Source of the DNA: Colletotrichum lupini
Taxonomy: Eukaryota > Ascomycota > Sordariomycetes > Glomerellales > Glomerellaceae
Length of the DNA: 64,000 nt
Reading direction: 5' to 3'
Assembly (NCBI RefSeq): GCF_023278565.1
Contig: NC_064675.1
Coordinates: forward strand, 6,882,001-6,946,000
Notes under the pieces: model-generated
The model's database searches: none
Seen by the model: only the letters and a program-made list of their open reading frames with translations
Told to the model about the DNA's origin: nothing
Position numbers and translations under genes: made by a program
Shown here: piece by piece, positions 35,286 through 46,805 of the stretch
How positions within the stretch are numbered: position 1 is the first letter of the stretch
Layout of the letters: each line of letters begins with the position of its first letter

Positions 35286-36149
35286 TTATCCTGACGTAGT
35301 GTCACCACGCGAGGGATCATTACTTGGGGAGTCGCCGCTTGTATTGCCGACACTCAAGGTGTCGCTCGAGACCCCGTCCATTGCTTGATCTTCTTGTTCC
35401 ACCGAACGTATGGCTTCTCGTACGCGAGCTGCCATGTAGTCAATGGTGTGCCCGGTCCACCAACTTTCTCGATCTCGGTCCCAGCCATTCAGGATCTGAC
35501 AGGACACCCGTGACATCTTGGCGCACTCCCGGACGAGATCGGTATGGACTGTCATGGCATATCCCATTCTGCTGTCCTCAGGTATGATGACCCAGATATT
35601 ATGGCGAAACCACCAGATGTATACATCTTTGGTCAAAAGGCGAACCTCGGCAAAGTACTGCTTGATCATCTCGGCGAGTAGTGACTTGCCCCTGGCAATC
35701 ATCCATCCCTAGATAACAACGCTGTCGAGGTCGAAGAAACAGCCAAGGCACTTGTATGTCGCCCAAAGGAGGCGTTCCTCTTGTTTATTGCCATATTGGC
35801 AAAGATCGAACCCGAAGTCTTGTCGTGTTTGCGGATCAGTGGGAGGCTCGCAGGTACCGGCTCTGAGGGACTCGGCGAGGTAACGGTGGGTATTCAGTCG
35901 TTTGTTCTGCGCGGGGCAAAGGGCCATGTAGTTGGCAGCATCAATATTGTGGGCTTTTGCCCTCTGACACTTGGAGCTGCAAAACCAGTTGGATTGACAC
36001 TCGTTGCAGTGGTGCGCGAGTGTGGGTTCTTTGCAGTATATGCACCGCCGGTTGCCAGTATGGACAGGACTTTGTGTTGATTCCACTGCCGTTCGTGTTA
36101 TTCGTTCGGACTCGAGACTGGCAAGATGGGATAGGGCAAAGAGAGACAT
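35286..36149 (-). pseudogene. MYND-type zinc-finger gene with an in-frame TAG
   Basis: From ATG 36149 the frame encodes 146 aa with a MYND-like finger near residues 36-78: CIYC, eight residues, CNEC, then CSSKC, a histidine (KAHN) and a final Cys in ALCPAQ. MYND fingers bind zinc and mediate protein contacts. The frame meets TAG at 35709-35711 (LDSVVI stop GW). It is then open in the same frame for 140 more codons (MIARGKSLLAEMIKQYF, TKDVYIWWFRHNIW, MGYAMTVHTDLVREC) to a stop at 35286. The second half reads as real protein. No intron can remove the stop. One TGG or CAG to TAG change, as RIP makes, would explain it. Readthrough or error are alternatives. Confidence 0.6.
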
Positions 36150-36667
36150 CGTTATTAAATGTTGAATCTAATGTGTCGTATGGTTTGATATTGATTCGAT
36201 GTCGTTCGCAAGCAAGGTCTATCGGAGGAGAGGTTTGTTCGGGTCGATGACTCGAAATAGGGGTAGATGGAAGACCTGTAGAAGGAGGAAGGAACGCGTC
36301 AGCAACGAATGCAAGAAATAATGGAAGGAAGGAAGGAGGTCGACCGAACTGCTACTGCCATGGTTCTATTCGGCGAGAACCTTCGACCCGGCCACAAGGA
36401 AGGACTGGACATCTCTAGTCTTTCCCTGATGCTATGCCTACCGTTTCTGCCTCCTGGAATCGTGAGCCTCCTCACGTGATCCAATACATTGCGTTTTTCT
36501 CGTCAATTACTGGGAACTCGCTACGAACTGCGCGCCGTGCCATCAGCTCCCTCGCGGGCAACGGTGTGAACTAGACTTCAGGTCCTCATTCATGCGGAGT
36601 ATTATCTTCTCACACTCCCCGATGGCCTTGGAAGTGGGCTGGTTCTGTCGCTCAGTTGATCCAGACG
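36150..36667. other. Intergenic
   Basis: About 520 bp, no gene seen. Confidence 0.45.
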
Positions 36668-36672
36668 CAACA
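36668..36672. repeat. Target-site duplication CAACA (left)
   Basis: Identical to 37092-37096 on the other side of TRIM copy 2. The duplication encloses the inverted LTR too, so all parts inserted together. Confidence 0.85.
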
Positions 36673-37091
36673 TGTCACGAGATATGGATGTGGTTAATAC
36701 TACCCACATTGAGTGGGCCCGCTTTTTGTGACAGCTGGGCTCATAACTGTCACAAAAAGCGGGCCCACTCCATGTGGGCAGCATTAACCACATCCATATC
36801 TCATGACATACCCCCCAGACGCCTAGAGCCGTTATCCGTATAATAGGCGTCTATACTACGCTTTAGCCCTATAGATAGTAGCCTTAGCCCCATAGGTAAT
36901 AAATTAGTTAGAAAAACCTCTACCTATACGGAGACTCGAACGGCCGCCTCTCGTTTTTTAGGTATACGACCTATAGATAATGCGGTACTTAACCATTATA
37001 GTAATAGCGGATAGGAGCTGGGCTCATAACTGTCACAAAAAGCGGGCCCACTCAATGTGGGCAGCATTAACCACATCCATATCTCGTGACA
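36673..37091 (-). mobile_element. TRIM copy 2 with an extra inverted LTR
   Basis: 419-bp composite flanked by the duplication CAACA (36668-36672 and 37092-37096). Order on the plus strand: inverted 61-bp LTR (36673-36733), 14 bp GCTGGGCTCATAAC (36734-36747), direct LTR (36748-36808), 222-bp interior (36809-37030), direct LTR (37031-37091). LTR and interior lengths equal those of copy 1. The interior is RIP-mutated but still has the B-box-like GACTCGAAC and the PBS. The interior has no coding capacity. The extra LTR in opposite orientation gives the insertion long terminal inverted repeats, which could be mistaken for a DNA transposon. Confidence 0.9.
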
Positions 37092-37096
37092 CAACA
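37092..37096. repeat. Target-site duplication CAACA (right)
   Basis: Right partner of 36668-36672. Confidence 0.85.
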
Positions 37097-38117
37097 CCAC
37101 ATGACTGTATGCCTCACCTCGAACGGCGCCGCCTTACTCGGGCGTTAGAGGCCACAAACAGGCCGACGGGAGAAAAGACACATTCAACACTTTGGAAAAT
37201 CGTCTGGAAAGTGGCTAGGGATTCCCTCAACATCAGAGCCCCAGGAAATGCTTCAAATTTGGCCACTATTCTGTAAAGTCCAATTACGGAATCCCTCCAC
37301 GCAACCGCCACCCGGGGGCTGCAGAGACACGGCACCGAAACGGACATCACCGCCTCGCCCTGATCTTTGGGAACGAGGTTGACTGTACGCGTCGCCCAAA
37401 AAATTATTCGCCATCGGATTTGACCGTAGATCGAGAAGTGAAAAGCGATGCAAATTCCCATTCTCTGTGATGCTCAGTCGGTGGCGATAGATGCACATCG
37501 AGTTCTCTGGCGACGGATCGAAAACTCTACGTTTCCCATGTCTCCAACATAGCAACATGCAAGTTACGGATGCAGAAAGGTCCGTTTTGGATCAACATTG
37601 CGCCCTTGCAGCAGCCACGTTCTGCATGGGTTCGAACGTCGTCCAATCAATCTCTCTGCTTTACCTCACTTCAGTTCCACAAAACCTTCCGTCCAGCATC
37701 TGGGCCGTGCCTGCTTGCCGTGTTATCAAAGTTGGTGGCTTTTTCACCGTTTTACTTTACAAAACTGGGGATCTGACTGCACCGTTGGAGAGGGCGTGGA
37801 ACCGTAAACGCAAAGCAAAGTGTAAAACGGAGTGTTGGGCGGTCCCGTGCTTTCCCCTCTTTTCAACGCTCGATTTTCCTTTATAAACGAAGAAGGCCCC
37901 ATCCCCTCATTTTCGATCCCTCTCACAATTCTCGATCTCTACAACATTCTGCCTCCTCCACCCATCGACGTCACCCACAGACTTCCTTTCCATTCCCAAA
38001 ACTGGCAGCAGCCCCGCTCTTACGTTCACGACAATTGGTCCGTCCGACTTTTGACGGATTCCAGTCCGTTTCCCAAACCGGCCGAGCCCGTTCCAAATTC
38101 CATCTTCCAGAGAGTCA
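37097..38117. other. Intergenic and promoter region of GATA gene 1
   Basis: About 1 kb. A TATA-like TTATAAACG at 37881-37889 is followed by a pyrimidine-rich leader, some 230 bp before the ATG at 38118. No other gene is seen. Confidence 0.45.
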
Positions 38118-39027
38118 ATGGCCCGGACCCCGGCAGATCTTGTCGCGCCCATGCCGGCCCTGACTTGGCGACGCCGTCCCAGCGAGAATGAGTGCAGCAA
38201 CGCCAACGAACCACTAGCGCCCATGTCCCTGAACCATCTCAAGGCCAGCGAAATCATTCAGAGAGTGCGTTCTGCCCACCCGATGCGATTGCCAAAATTC
38301 GATCCTCATAATGGGATTTTCGAAAAAACATGTCCATCATGTGCTGACAAACCCCCTCTTGATGTACACAGGTCCATGGCGATGCAAACAACCTGCTTCG
38401 CAATATCCAGGGCTTGCTCCGATATAGCATGGCACCCGCGCTTGAGGGCGGCCGCCTGGTGACTGGAGTCTTGCTCGGCAACCCAAAGCTGCTACACGCG
38501 CAGAAGATTTCCCAGCACATTACCGGAGACATGGCGGAGTTGGTGGCCATCTCTCAGAAGTCAAAGGAGACGACCTTGCGAATGAGACGCCCCAGCCACC
38601 TGCGCAAGGTCCGCCGCAAACAACATGGGCAAGCCGAGCATGCTGCTGCTGCCGGGAACCATCACTCAAATGCAGTAAGTTACCGCAACTTCATCGAATG
38701 TTCCTTATATCTCTCCGGGCAGACGACGTCCGTGTCTTATTCTCATTCCAACATTCGTCTTACAAGCCTGGTTCACAATGGAAGCTCGGTGAGGTTTAGC
38801 TACACTGAACGTTCACTTACACTGAGGCACAGTTACAGAACATGTCCGATCCCTCCGTCTGCCACAACTGCCACACCACCTGTACACCACAGTGGCGTAG
38901 TGGACCCGCGGGGCCGCGTACCCTCTGCAATGTCTGCGGCCTGATTTATGCCATGAGGCAGCGGAAGCAAGGGCTCAGGCACAGCAACCGTGTCTCGGCG
39001 TCTTCCTCAATGTCGTTTTCTTCTTGA
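38118..39027 (+). CDS. GATA-type zinc-finger protein 1
   Basis: Three exons (38118-38264, 38372-38674, 38839-39027), both introns phase 0, encode 212 aa. The C-terminal exon holds one GATA finger of the C-x2-C-x18-C-x2-C type: [27 protein letters not shown]. The 18-residue loop and the GP-x-G-x-R/W-TLCN text are like fungal NsdD/white-collar fingers and predict binding to GATA sites. The usual basic tail after the finger is short ([13 protein letters not shown]). Exon 1 ends in LKASEIIQR and exon 2 begins [16 protein letters not shown], both matched in the gene at 42371. No coiled coil or PAS domain. Probably a small nuclear regulator. Confidence 0.8.
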
Positions 39028-42000
39028 GCCTGTGCTGAGTCTGATTTACCGCTTTCATCACTTGTTTGCCATGATTGTTACAATTAGAGTACGGATACCC
39101 TCAGTTGCGCTCACGATTACCTTATGATACCACTTTTGTTCGAATCGGATTGGCGTTCATCGATGCTTGCTAGAGTTATGGGACTGCAAAACTGGAAGTT
39201 TGGATCAATGGTTTTTGGGTAGCCGTGGGTCAGGGATCTTGGGTGTCTGGGCTTTGGCTGGGGAGTCTGGGATTGGAGTTCGGTTGTGTGTCCTTTTGTA
39301 TCCTTCCTAGTCATAAGATTGACTCAACGATTGGGGGTCCGTCGGCGCGAAAACGTTACTCTCACGGTTGTTCCTAGACAGGTTGCTCATGTGATGAGAC
39401 TTCGACGCTAAAAGAGGCTTGCCCAGTGTGCGTGATTTAGTTGATGAAGTAGAGTGATAGGAACACTGGCCTCCGTCAATGATCAGTTGTTGTTTTTGTT
39501 ATTGTTGTCATCCGTATTCGTAACTCCAATAGCTTCAAGACGTTCCTTCCGTGCCTCCCGAACGGTAGGTAGAGCCGTATCTCACTGACCTCATCGTGCC
39601 TACCAACCCCTGATGAAAACTCCGCTCATGCTGTCTACCACCTCTACATGATGTTAAAGGCCTCTGACACACTACTGTATTCCATCAGCTGCTTCTGGAA
39701 TTGCATTGGTTCCTCTATCAATCTTGAGGTCATGTTTGTAAAGAAGTTTTGTAAAATTCAGGAAATGCTACAGATACATCACTGAAGTTTCAACGCGGAT
39801 TGCACTTTCATCCGTCTGCCTCCAACAAACACGACAACAAACATTACTGCTTCCTTGATTATGCTATTGAACAGAAGATGGAGCATGAAGTTTTTTGAAA
39901 TGTTTCTTTTTCCAAGGACCTTGACGATAGGAAATCCTGTATCGTGGCATCTTTTCAACTGGAAGGTAATCAAAACTGCTGGCAGCAACATCTTCTTCTA
40001 CATCAATCAGAAAAGAATGGTGCTCATCTTGTGCCTCTTTTCTTTGACCCTTCTGTTCATAGCCTGAGTCCTATGATGCACTGAGTTACGATCCCAGCAA
40101 AGTGGAGAGAATAGCAAGGTGTAGTCCTTGGCACTTCTTGAACCAAGGCACCTAAGCCTGTGAGGCATCACATCATTGGTATTGTTTCTCTTCAGGACGA
40201 AAACTTGTCAACTGGCATAGGGTCCAAGCTGCTGTAACTTTTGTCTAGTGTGGCCATAGGACAAGATGTGTCACGATGTCAATCATCTCCAAAAAACTTG
40301 GATACTCTGGCCCACTGAACCAAAAGACGCCCTCACTTCAGGACAGACTGGGTTCCTCTGAATCATCAAGCAGAGATATACTTACAGAAATCGCCATGTT
40401 AGTAGTGCCCGATATAGATTTAGTCTCTGTTTACTGCATGATGTTACATGTCAGCAAGTAAAGGAAGAGATTGCTCAAGGTTCTTCTCTTCGGGCTTGGT
40501 CTACGTGATCCTCTTTCGCTGGGAAATGCGACGAGAACGAAGCCGGGGCCACTGTGCTACACAGGAGGGGTTGTGAAAAGGGGGGGATGGGGAAGGCAAA
40601 CCAAACCAAATCAAACCACCCTTCTCCCTCGTTCTTCTCATCCCACTTGTCCCACTGATACCGCCTTACCAAATACAGATGTTCTCTCCTGCAACACCAC
40701 TTTACGGACCATTATAGTCCAAGTGAAGTGGCAAACCGCGACAGATTGGATGGAGTAGAGGGTGGGCAAAGGAAAGTGGACAGCGCAAAGCTTTCATCCC
40801 CTTCTCCCTCATTCTTTCTCTGTGCTCACCGTATCACCCACCTAAATCCTGGCCCAGGAAAGCGTATTCTGTCCATTGTGATAAACTTCGTAAGCTAATA
40901 CAAGGTGTTACGGGGCACCATGTTGCAAACTTCCTCCTCTGGCTGACACGTTGCCCACTGTGTCACGAAGTGAGGAGCAACCTGACATTGCCAATCCCAG
41001 TCAGGGACTCTTTTACCGCACTAAGAGGTCCGTTTTCGCTACCGGCAAGAGGGCCTAGACCCCTAGTGACGCAACAGCGCAGCAGAGGGTCAAGGGACCA
41101 GCTCTGGTGTCAGAAAAATTGAGGGGAAAAGGGCGAATGGAAGAGATTAAACACCGAGCCGGAGAGAATTCCGCCAATGGGACTCTGTAATTTGGCCCTG
41201 GAGACACTTCCTATTGGTCTTTCAAAGCCCGTCTCAGTTGCGGAAGGAGGGAAAACGGAAGACGGCCTGGGCCTGGGCCTAGGGCACAAGCTTCCCAGTT
41301 TCTAGAGAGGCAGTCCCTTGCAAGTCTTTGCGCCCAACTCTGGAAGACCGACGGATGAGTCCATCTGCAGGAATAACAGTGTGAACTCCCAGGAGCTTTG
41401 TGAGAGTCTACCTGCCGTGTACATACAGCAACAGGCGGTGTCCATGACACCTTTGCCGGACACAAATGTGGCACTCGAGAATTGTACCGACTCAGCTGTG
41501 TATCGTGAGTTTGTAAAACTAAGCCAAACTCCGCGCCATAGAGATCAATATGGGGTTGAAGTATTGGAAAGTAGTCTGATGCTCCCAACACAAACCTCAG
41601 GACTGTGTGGAAATTCCCTGATCTTTTATCTTGAAATGTTGCTGGGAATTTCTTGGAGCGGCGTCGCCGAATCCTCTGTATAACATTGTTAGATTGTGCA
41701 TAAACAGTAACCACTGTAGTAGATTGTGCATTGTCGGACGACCCAGAGTGAAGGACGGGTGCTAGCCGCTGTACACTGCACAGTAAACTTGAGTAAAGTA
41801 CATCGAGTACGTACCTCACTGCCTAAAGACCCTGATTGCTTGAGACAGCCCAGTTTTTGGACCCTTGGACCCCTTCTTACCCTTTCCAGGTTGTTAGTTT
41901 GTTGGAGAGAGGGGAAAAGATGCGGTGCCTGCCCATACGGAATTACGGATACATACGGATAGCATGCGCGCTAATTTGTCAGTTTCTCAATTAAGCAGGG

Positions 42001-42370
42001 TTCTAAGAACGGTCCGTCATAACTGTGGCCTTCGTTATTACGGTGGTGGATGGGAGGAACTGCGCTGTTCTCGAAGTCGCCCCCGAGGGAATCGAATTTC
42101 GATAAAACTGTCGTACCTCAGCACATCCGATCCCTCAGCCAAATACCCGATCCTGTCGCTCTTTTCCATCCAACTTTCGCATCGCACGATTAATCAGAAT
42201 TCGCTTGGGCCTTGTTCAATTTGCCATCCTGTCCCCATGCAGTTTCCCGACCGGTTTCTTCGATTTCTTCGATTTCTTCGATTCCTGTGATCGCAAACCC
42301 GGAATCTCGATCCTCGAAACCTCGATCCCCAACACATCGACATTCCCATCCATATCCCATCGACTTTTCC
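39028..42370. other. Intergenic between the two GATA genes
   Basis: 3.3 kb with no gene I can support. A minus frame at 41211-41819 (202 codons) has no recognisable motif and overlaps open frames on the other strand. A TTCGATTTC repeat (about 42257-42282) lies in the leader of GATA gene 2. Confidence 0.45.
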
Positions 42371-43203
42371 ATGGTTTCCGTCAAACCTGATGCGCAGCTG
42401 AACCACAAACGGCCCAAGCTCGGGTTGCAGATGTCGGCGGAGGCGGAGGGGGAGGCGGCGGCGAATGCATTCGCGTCCGATGCAGCGCCGGACGATGCCG
42501 ATGCCCACTCGCCGCTACCGCCAATATCCTTTGACCAGATCAAGGCGACGGAGATGATACAAAGAGTGAGTCGAATTTGTTGACGATGTCGGTTCATCCC
42601 TTGTCGTTCTCGATCGGTGCAAGTGGCGACTTACACGGAGGGTCCTAGATTCACAACGATGCGAGACAGTTGCTCCAAAACATTCAGGGTTTGGTCGATG
42701 GCGCCTGTTCAAAAGGCGGCTGCGAGTGCGGCGATTGCTCTAGAGAGACGACGAGCAATAACTCGAGAATACTAGCTGCGCAGAGTTTATCAGAGGTCAT
42801 CGCCAGCAACCTAGATGATCTGGCGCTGCTGTCCTACAGAAGCACCACAGATGCAGATCGGCAACAGTCTGTGAGCCCCAGAGCGACCAGGAAAAGGCGC
42901 TCTTCCACCGTGGCGGCGTTTGATCGCACTTCAAAAGTGGTAGGCTCCTTTTTCCCTCAGTAATCCCTTCCAATCCGTCAACAGATGTCATGAACTAAAT
43001 TATCGCGATAATAGAAGCGTGTGATGGACGACTCCCTTTGCTGCCACTCCTGCCAGGCAACGAGCACGCCGCAATGGAGGGACGGACCCGACGGTCGGTG
43101 GACACTCTGTAATGTTTGTGGACTATTATATGCGCATCATTTACGCAAGAACGCTTCCATTGCACGTCCACAAACCCAAGAGACGATGGGGAGACACATT
43201 TAG
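42371..43203 (+). CDS. GATA-type zinc-finger protein 2
   Basis: Three exons (42371-42565, 42649-42939, 43015-43203) with phase-0 introns encode 224 aa. The finger is [32 protein letters not shown], of the same 18-residue loop class as the gene at 38118. The last exon is 189 nt in both genes, and the exon 1/2 junction falls at the same place (IKATEMIQR / IHNDARQLLQNIQGL). Exon 1 is Ala/Asp/Glu-rich. Exon 2 has a Cys cluster (CSKGGCECGDC) lacking in the paralog, then a basic patch RATRKRRSS that may serve nuclear import. Probably a duplicate of gene 1 that has diverged outside the finger. Confidence 0.8.
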
Positions 43204-44267
43204 CGGTGCGATTGTTGGGAGGCAAACATGGCAGTGGGCGGCGTAAGGGAGCAGTGCATTCACGACATTTAAGCGAGGCGTTCTAGGAGTATGCGCTGAG
43301 CGGGAGAATTCTTCGTTGAAGCATCTCTTTTTGTTTTTATTTATTTCCTCCATACCCGAAGAGACTTGAACTTCATAATGATGATTCTTCTTGAACGGTC
43401 TGATAGCGGCGATACGCCTTGTCCCGGAATGCGTGAACCCACTCAACCGTGCAGCCCGGCTTGTGCTGTTCCACCATATTAAACGGGATTTCGACGAACC
43501 ATTCACAGTTTCTTTCGGCCCAAATACGGCCATTAGGTAATTTTGGAATAAACGGGCTCTCGGGGTCTAGAATCCAGAAAACTGAGCAGTGACGTCAGAA
43601 GCCGCCAATCATCCGGTCATTCTGGACGGGCAGTCGCGAATAACAACGGGGGGAAGGCGGGACGGGAACTGGGAAGGCGCAAGACGCAGAAATAAGATTG
43701 TCAGGCTACGTACTCCGTACATTTCCCGAAATGGCTACGGCCACGTGTGGGCGAACTTCTCTCGATTCGACTCGATTGAAGTTCGATTGACATGTCGCAG
43801 GCAAATGTTTGTACATCGGCTTCAATGTGTGTTGAGATCCGCCACTCGCTTCCTGTCAGTTCTTTCGACCTCTTCAATCCTCACGAATAACGCTTTGAAC
43901 GGCGCCAAGCGCATTTGCTAGAAACGGGCCAGCGCTCATGACTCGGCTTATTCCCGTGGGCAGAAGGAAAGAAGATTTTGCCACGGTCGTTTTCCAGAAC
44001 GGTCGCTGATGTTGAGTGATATTCTTCACGAAGCATCAACGTCTGTCAGTGCTTACATGTACTATTAGGTATTATTGCAGGCCTGGCTACACCGATGCAA
44101 GCTAAACCAGACGAACATATCACTCGCAGACCTTGTGTTCTTTGCAATTATCGCTCGTACTTCCTGACGCCATCTTTCAATCCGGCATTCATTTACACGC
44201 GGTCCATCGGCATCATATGTGGCGGATAAGCTAGAGATACGGCACAGTCTAGTCGTTCGGGGCGGCT
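43204..44267. other. Intergenic
   Basis: About 1.1 kb upstream of the phytochrome-like gene. No additional coding exon, and in particular no Cys-Glu-Asp-Glu-Pro-like text that could supply a bilin-binding start, was found. Confidence 0.5.
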
Positions 44268-46124
44268 ATGGCTCAGCCTGCACGCCCAATCGACGACGAT
44301 GTCCAAATACACCAACATCTCGATAACATCCTCGAGCCCGCGTCCAACACTATACAACACTTTGGCTTCTTGGTTACACTCATCGTGAACGAGGACAATG
44401 CCAGCCGTCTCGTGGTCAACTGCGCGAGCGACAATTCGGCCACATTTACAGGTTATTCCCCGGATGACCTGTTCGGACTCGAAGACTTTGGCAGCATCTT
44501 GGAGCGAGACGATGTGAGAACCTTGATGGCTCGGCTTGGTTTGCTCAGAGAAGAGAAATCCGATGTAGGAGCTACAGGTGGCCGTGCTGTTTTCAACCTG
44601 TCGATTATCCCCAAACATGGCGAAGCTACAAGATTTTGGTGCTCCATGCACCTTACTAGGGACTCTCCAGGCCCCGAAACGATCGTTTGCGAATTCGAGC
44701 CACACGAGGATGGCTCTGCCACCCCAGTGGGTCAACGAAGTTACACGAGAGACGTTGTGACGAAAACCCCTCGAATGTTTAGGAGAGTCGGAAAAGATAG
44801 TGTGGAGTTGAGCACTATGCAGGCAATTGGGATCATGTCAGAGATACAGGCATCCTTCGCCGCCATAGCAGGTCTCGCGGCGGTCCCCGAAACCATCGTG
44901 GCTGCAGTGGAAGAGGTCACGGGGTTCGATAGAGTCGTTTTGTATCGCATCGACGAGTTCATGGCTATAACGATACTCGACACCTCCGACAGGGAATGGC
45001 GGGGCTCGCAGCGATGCATTCATTTCACGAGGCCCTCCCGCGCCGGCAACGTTAACCATCAGTCGCCTTTCCCGAGTCACCTCAGGATTCTACACGATAG
45101 CGATGCTAGTCCTGCGAGACTCGTCTGGAAAAGTGCGGGATCCCATCAGCACGGATCTATCCACCTGGACCGATCCTACCTCAACAGAGCTTCGCCAACT
45201 TTCTTTGAAGAGCTCGCGGCCGAGGACTACAAAGCTCGCTCCTTCTTGACCATTCCAATCAACGCCTTTGGTAAGCGATGGGGGCTGGTAGTCTGCTACG
45301 GGTATAGTCCCGAAGGAACACCACTACCCATTTCCAAACGCCAAATGTGCGAGTTCATTGGCAGTACATCTGGGGTCGCGATCGAAAGACTGTCATACGC
45401 TTCTATGCTGGGTCATGTTGAGTCGTCACAAGCTCGAGGCGATTCGATCCGATATCCCAACGAGAGCACCGCAGCGTCACAGGACCTCTTGCGCCTCTTT
45501 GGCGCCGATTTTGCGTTGACGTCTACCAGAGGAGAGATTGGCAGACTTGGAGAGCCTAGCAAAGAGTTGTACCAAGAGGCAACGGCGATTGTGCGGTGTA
45601 TCCAACCATACCGAAGTGAATCTGTCATCATTTCGACAGACGTGGCGGCTGAACTGCCTGATTTGGAGATCGCTGCAAGTGCTCGTACCATATCCGGGTT
45701 GCTCTGGGCGCCGCTGTCCACATCTAGTGGTGACTTTGTTGTCTTTTTCCGATTCAAGCAACCTACGTCACCCGTTGCGCGCGATGGCGCATCATCACTT
45801 CTTGAGAGTGATCCTCAATCTGCTACCCAGTCAGCCCTTCAATGGTCTGACAGGCAAGTACGCATGGCCACTGCTCTCGGCTCACTTGGCCGCCAGCTAC
45901 CACTCTCACAACTGCCCAAGGAGAGTACCTCCGTGACTATTCAGTCAGTGCTCTCGCTCGCTAGAATCGAGCCTCATGTGTACAGTGCCGTGGGCTCCAT
46001 AGTTGAGAGTCTCGATGATACGTTGCAGAATCTCGGAGAACAACATGCTGCGTACAACAATGTTAATCAAGCGTACTTCTCATCTAGAGCGCTTGAGTAC
46101 TTGCTCAACGATCTTCGTTGCTAG
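44268..46124 (+). CDS. Phytochrome-like photosensory module, no kinase, likely bilin-free
   Basis: Single-exon gene for 618 aa with PAS, GAF and PHY-like regions in the order of fungal phytochromes. PAS-like 25-145: IQHFGFLVTLI, ATFTGYSPDDLFG. GAF 195-375: IQASFAAIAGLAAVPETIVAAVEEVTGFDRVVLYRID, then LDRSYLNRASPTFFEEL, ARSFLTIPINAFGKRWGLVVCYGY. A PHY-like part extends to about 550. It then ends, lacking the HisKA, HATPase and receiver domains of fungal phytochromes. In the family, bilin binds a Cys in an RCEDEPIHIPGAIQ-type segment just before IQxFG; here that segment is HLDNILEPASNTIQHFG and contains no Cys. The GAF histidine of the usual CHH motif is replaced (CYGY), and FPASDIP is not preserved. 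So it probably does not sense red light in the normal way. It could be a decayed relative or a light-independent partner. Confidence 0.75.
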   Translation: MAQPARPIDDDVQIHQHLDNILEPASNTIQHFGFLVTLIVNEDNASRLVVNCASDNSATFTGYSPDDLFGLEDFGSILERDDVRTLMARLGLLREEKSDVGATGGRAVFNLSIIPKHGEATRFWCSMHLTRDSPGPETIVCEFEPHEDGSATPVGQRSYTRDVVTKTPRMFRRVGKDSVELSTMQAIGIMSEIQASFAAIAGLAAVPETIVAAVEEVTGFDRVVLYRIDEFMAITILDTSDREWRGSQRCIHFTRPSRAGNVNHQSPFPSHLRILHDSDASPARLVWKSAGSHQHGSIHLDRSYLNRASPTFFEELAAEDYKARSFLTIPINAFGKRWGLVVCYGYSPEGTPLPISKRQMCEFIGSTSGVAIERLSYASMLGHVESSQARGDSIRYPNESTAASQDLLRLFGADFALTSTRGEIGRLGEPSKELYQEATAIVRCIQPYRSESVIISTDVAAELPDLEIAASARTISGLLWAPLSTSSGDFVVFFRFKQPTSPVARDGASSLLESDPQSATQSALQWSDRQVRMATALGSLGRQLPLSQLPKESTSVTIQSVLSLARIEPHVYSAVGSIVESLDDTLQNLGEQHAAYNNVNQAYFSSRALEYLLNDLRC

Positions 46125-46805
46125 CACCCTAATGTAAATCTTCAACTATAGAACGAGTCTCAAGAGTCAATCGGCCAGTACTTAGTACCTGGCATCCTCA
46201 TAGCACTGACTGTCTTGGGCCAAGGCAGTCGTGTGCGCGAAGCAACATGAATGATGCTCTTGATTTATGCGAACTCGAGCCATGATACTTCAATGCTCTT
46301 TGGAACTTGACAGCATCTCACCCCTCATTGAAGCTATGAGACGTAGATATGATGATCCCGGAGCCCACTCCGACGGGCGTTGCTCCGACGGGATCTGGTC
46401 CGGCGGCATTCACTCCGGTGAATTCCACTTGCGGTGGCAGGCAAGCTCTCGGCGCGGAGACGCAGCGTTCCGTTGACCTCTGCATTAGGTAATTTGCCCA
46501 AAGTGGGCCGCCTCCTGCCTAGGTACAAGTGAACGGTTGGTAAAAGCGGACCCGGCGTTCAGACCACCTCAGTGCTTGGACCATCTCTTCGAAGATACGT
46601 ACCGGCCATCGATGAGCTCATCCCCATTCCGATACACCAAAGACACTATGCCTGATTCGTCGGGTGACTCCAAGCTCCAGCTCCAGCTCCAAGCTTCAAG
46701 CTCCAAGCTCCTTCACTCCCTGTCCCTCATTCCCTCGACATCTTTCCGGACCCCCTCATCCAATTGGCAACGGTCCCTCGCTGGTAAGCAGACGAAAACG
46801 GGAAG
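46125..46805. other. Intergenic
   Basis: About 680 bp. A short imperfect CTCCAG/CTTCAAG repeat at about 46672-46712 lies in the permease leader. No gene seen. Confidence 0.45.

Noticed and set aside
36673..37091. Possible MITE or DNA transposon with long terminal inverted repeats
   Set aside because: The inverted repeat is one extra LTR. Inside it lies a full LTR-PBS-interior-polypurine-LTR element with 5-bp duplication, equal in lengths to copy 1, so an LTR origin fits better.
41211..41819. 202-codon minus-strand frame between the GATA genes
   Set aside because: No recognisable motif, and a competing plus frame overlaps it. Kept as intergenic.
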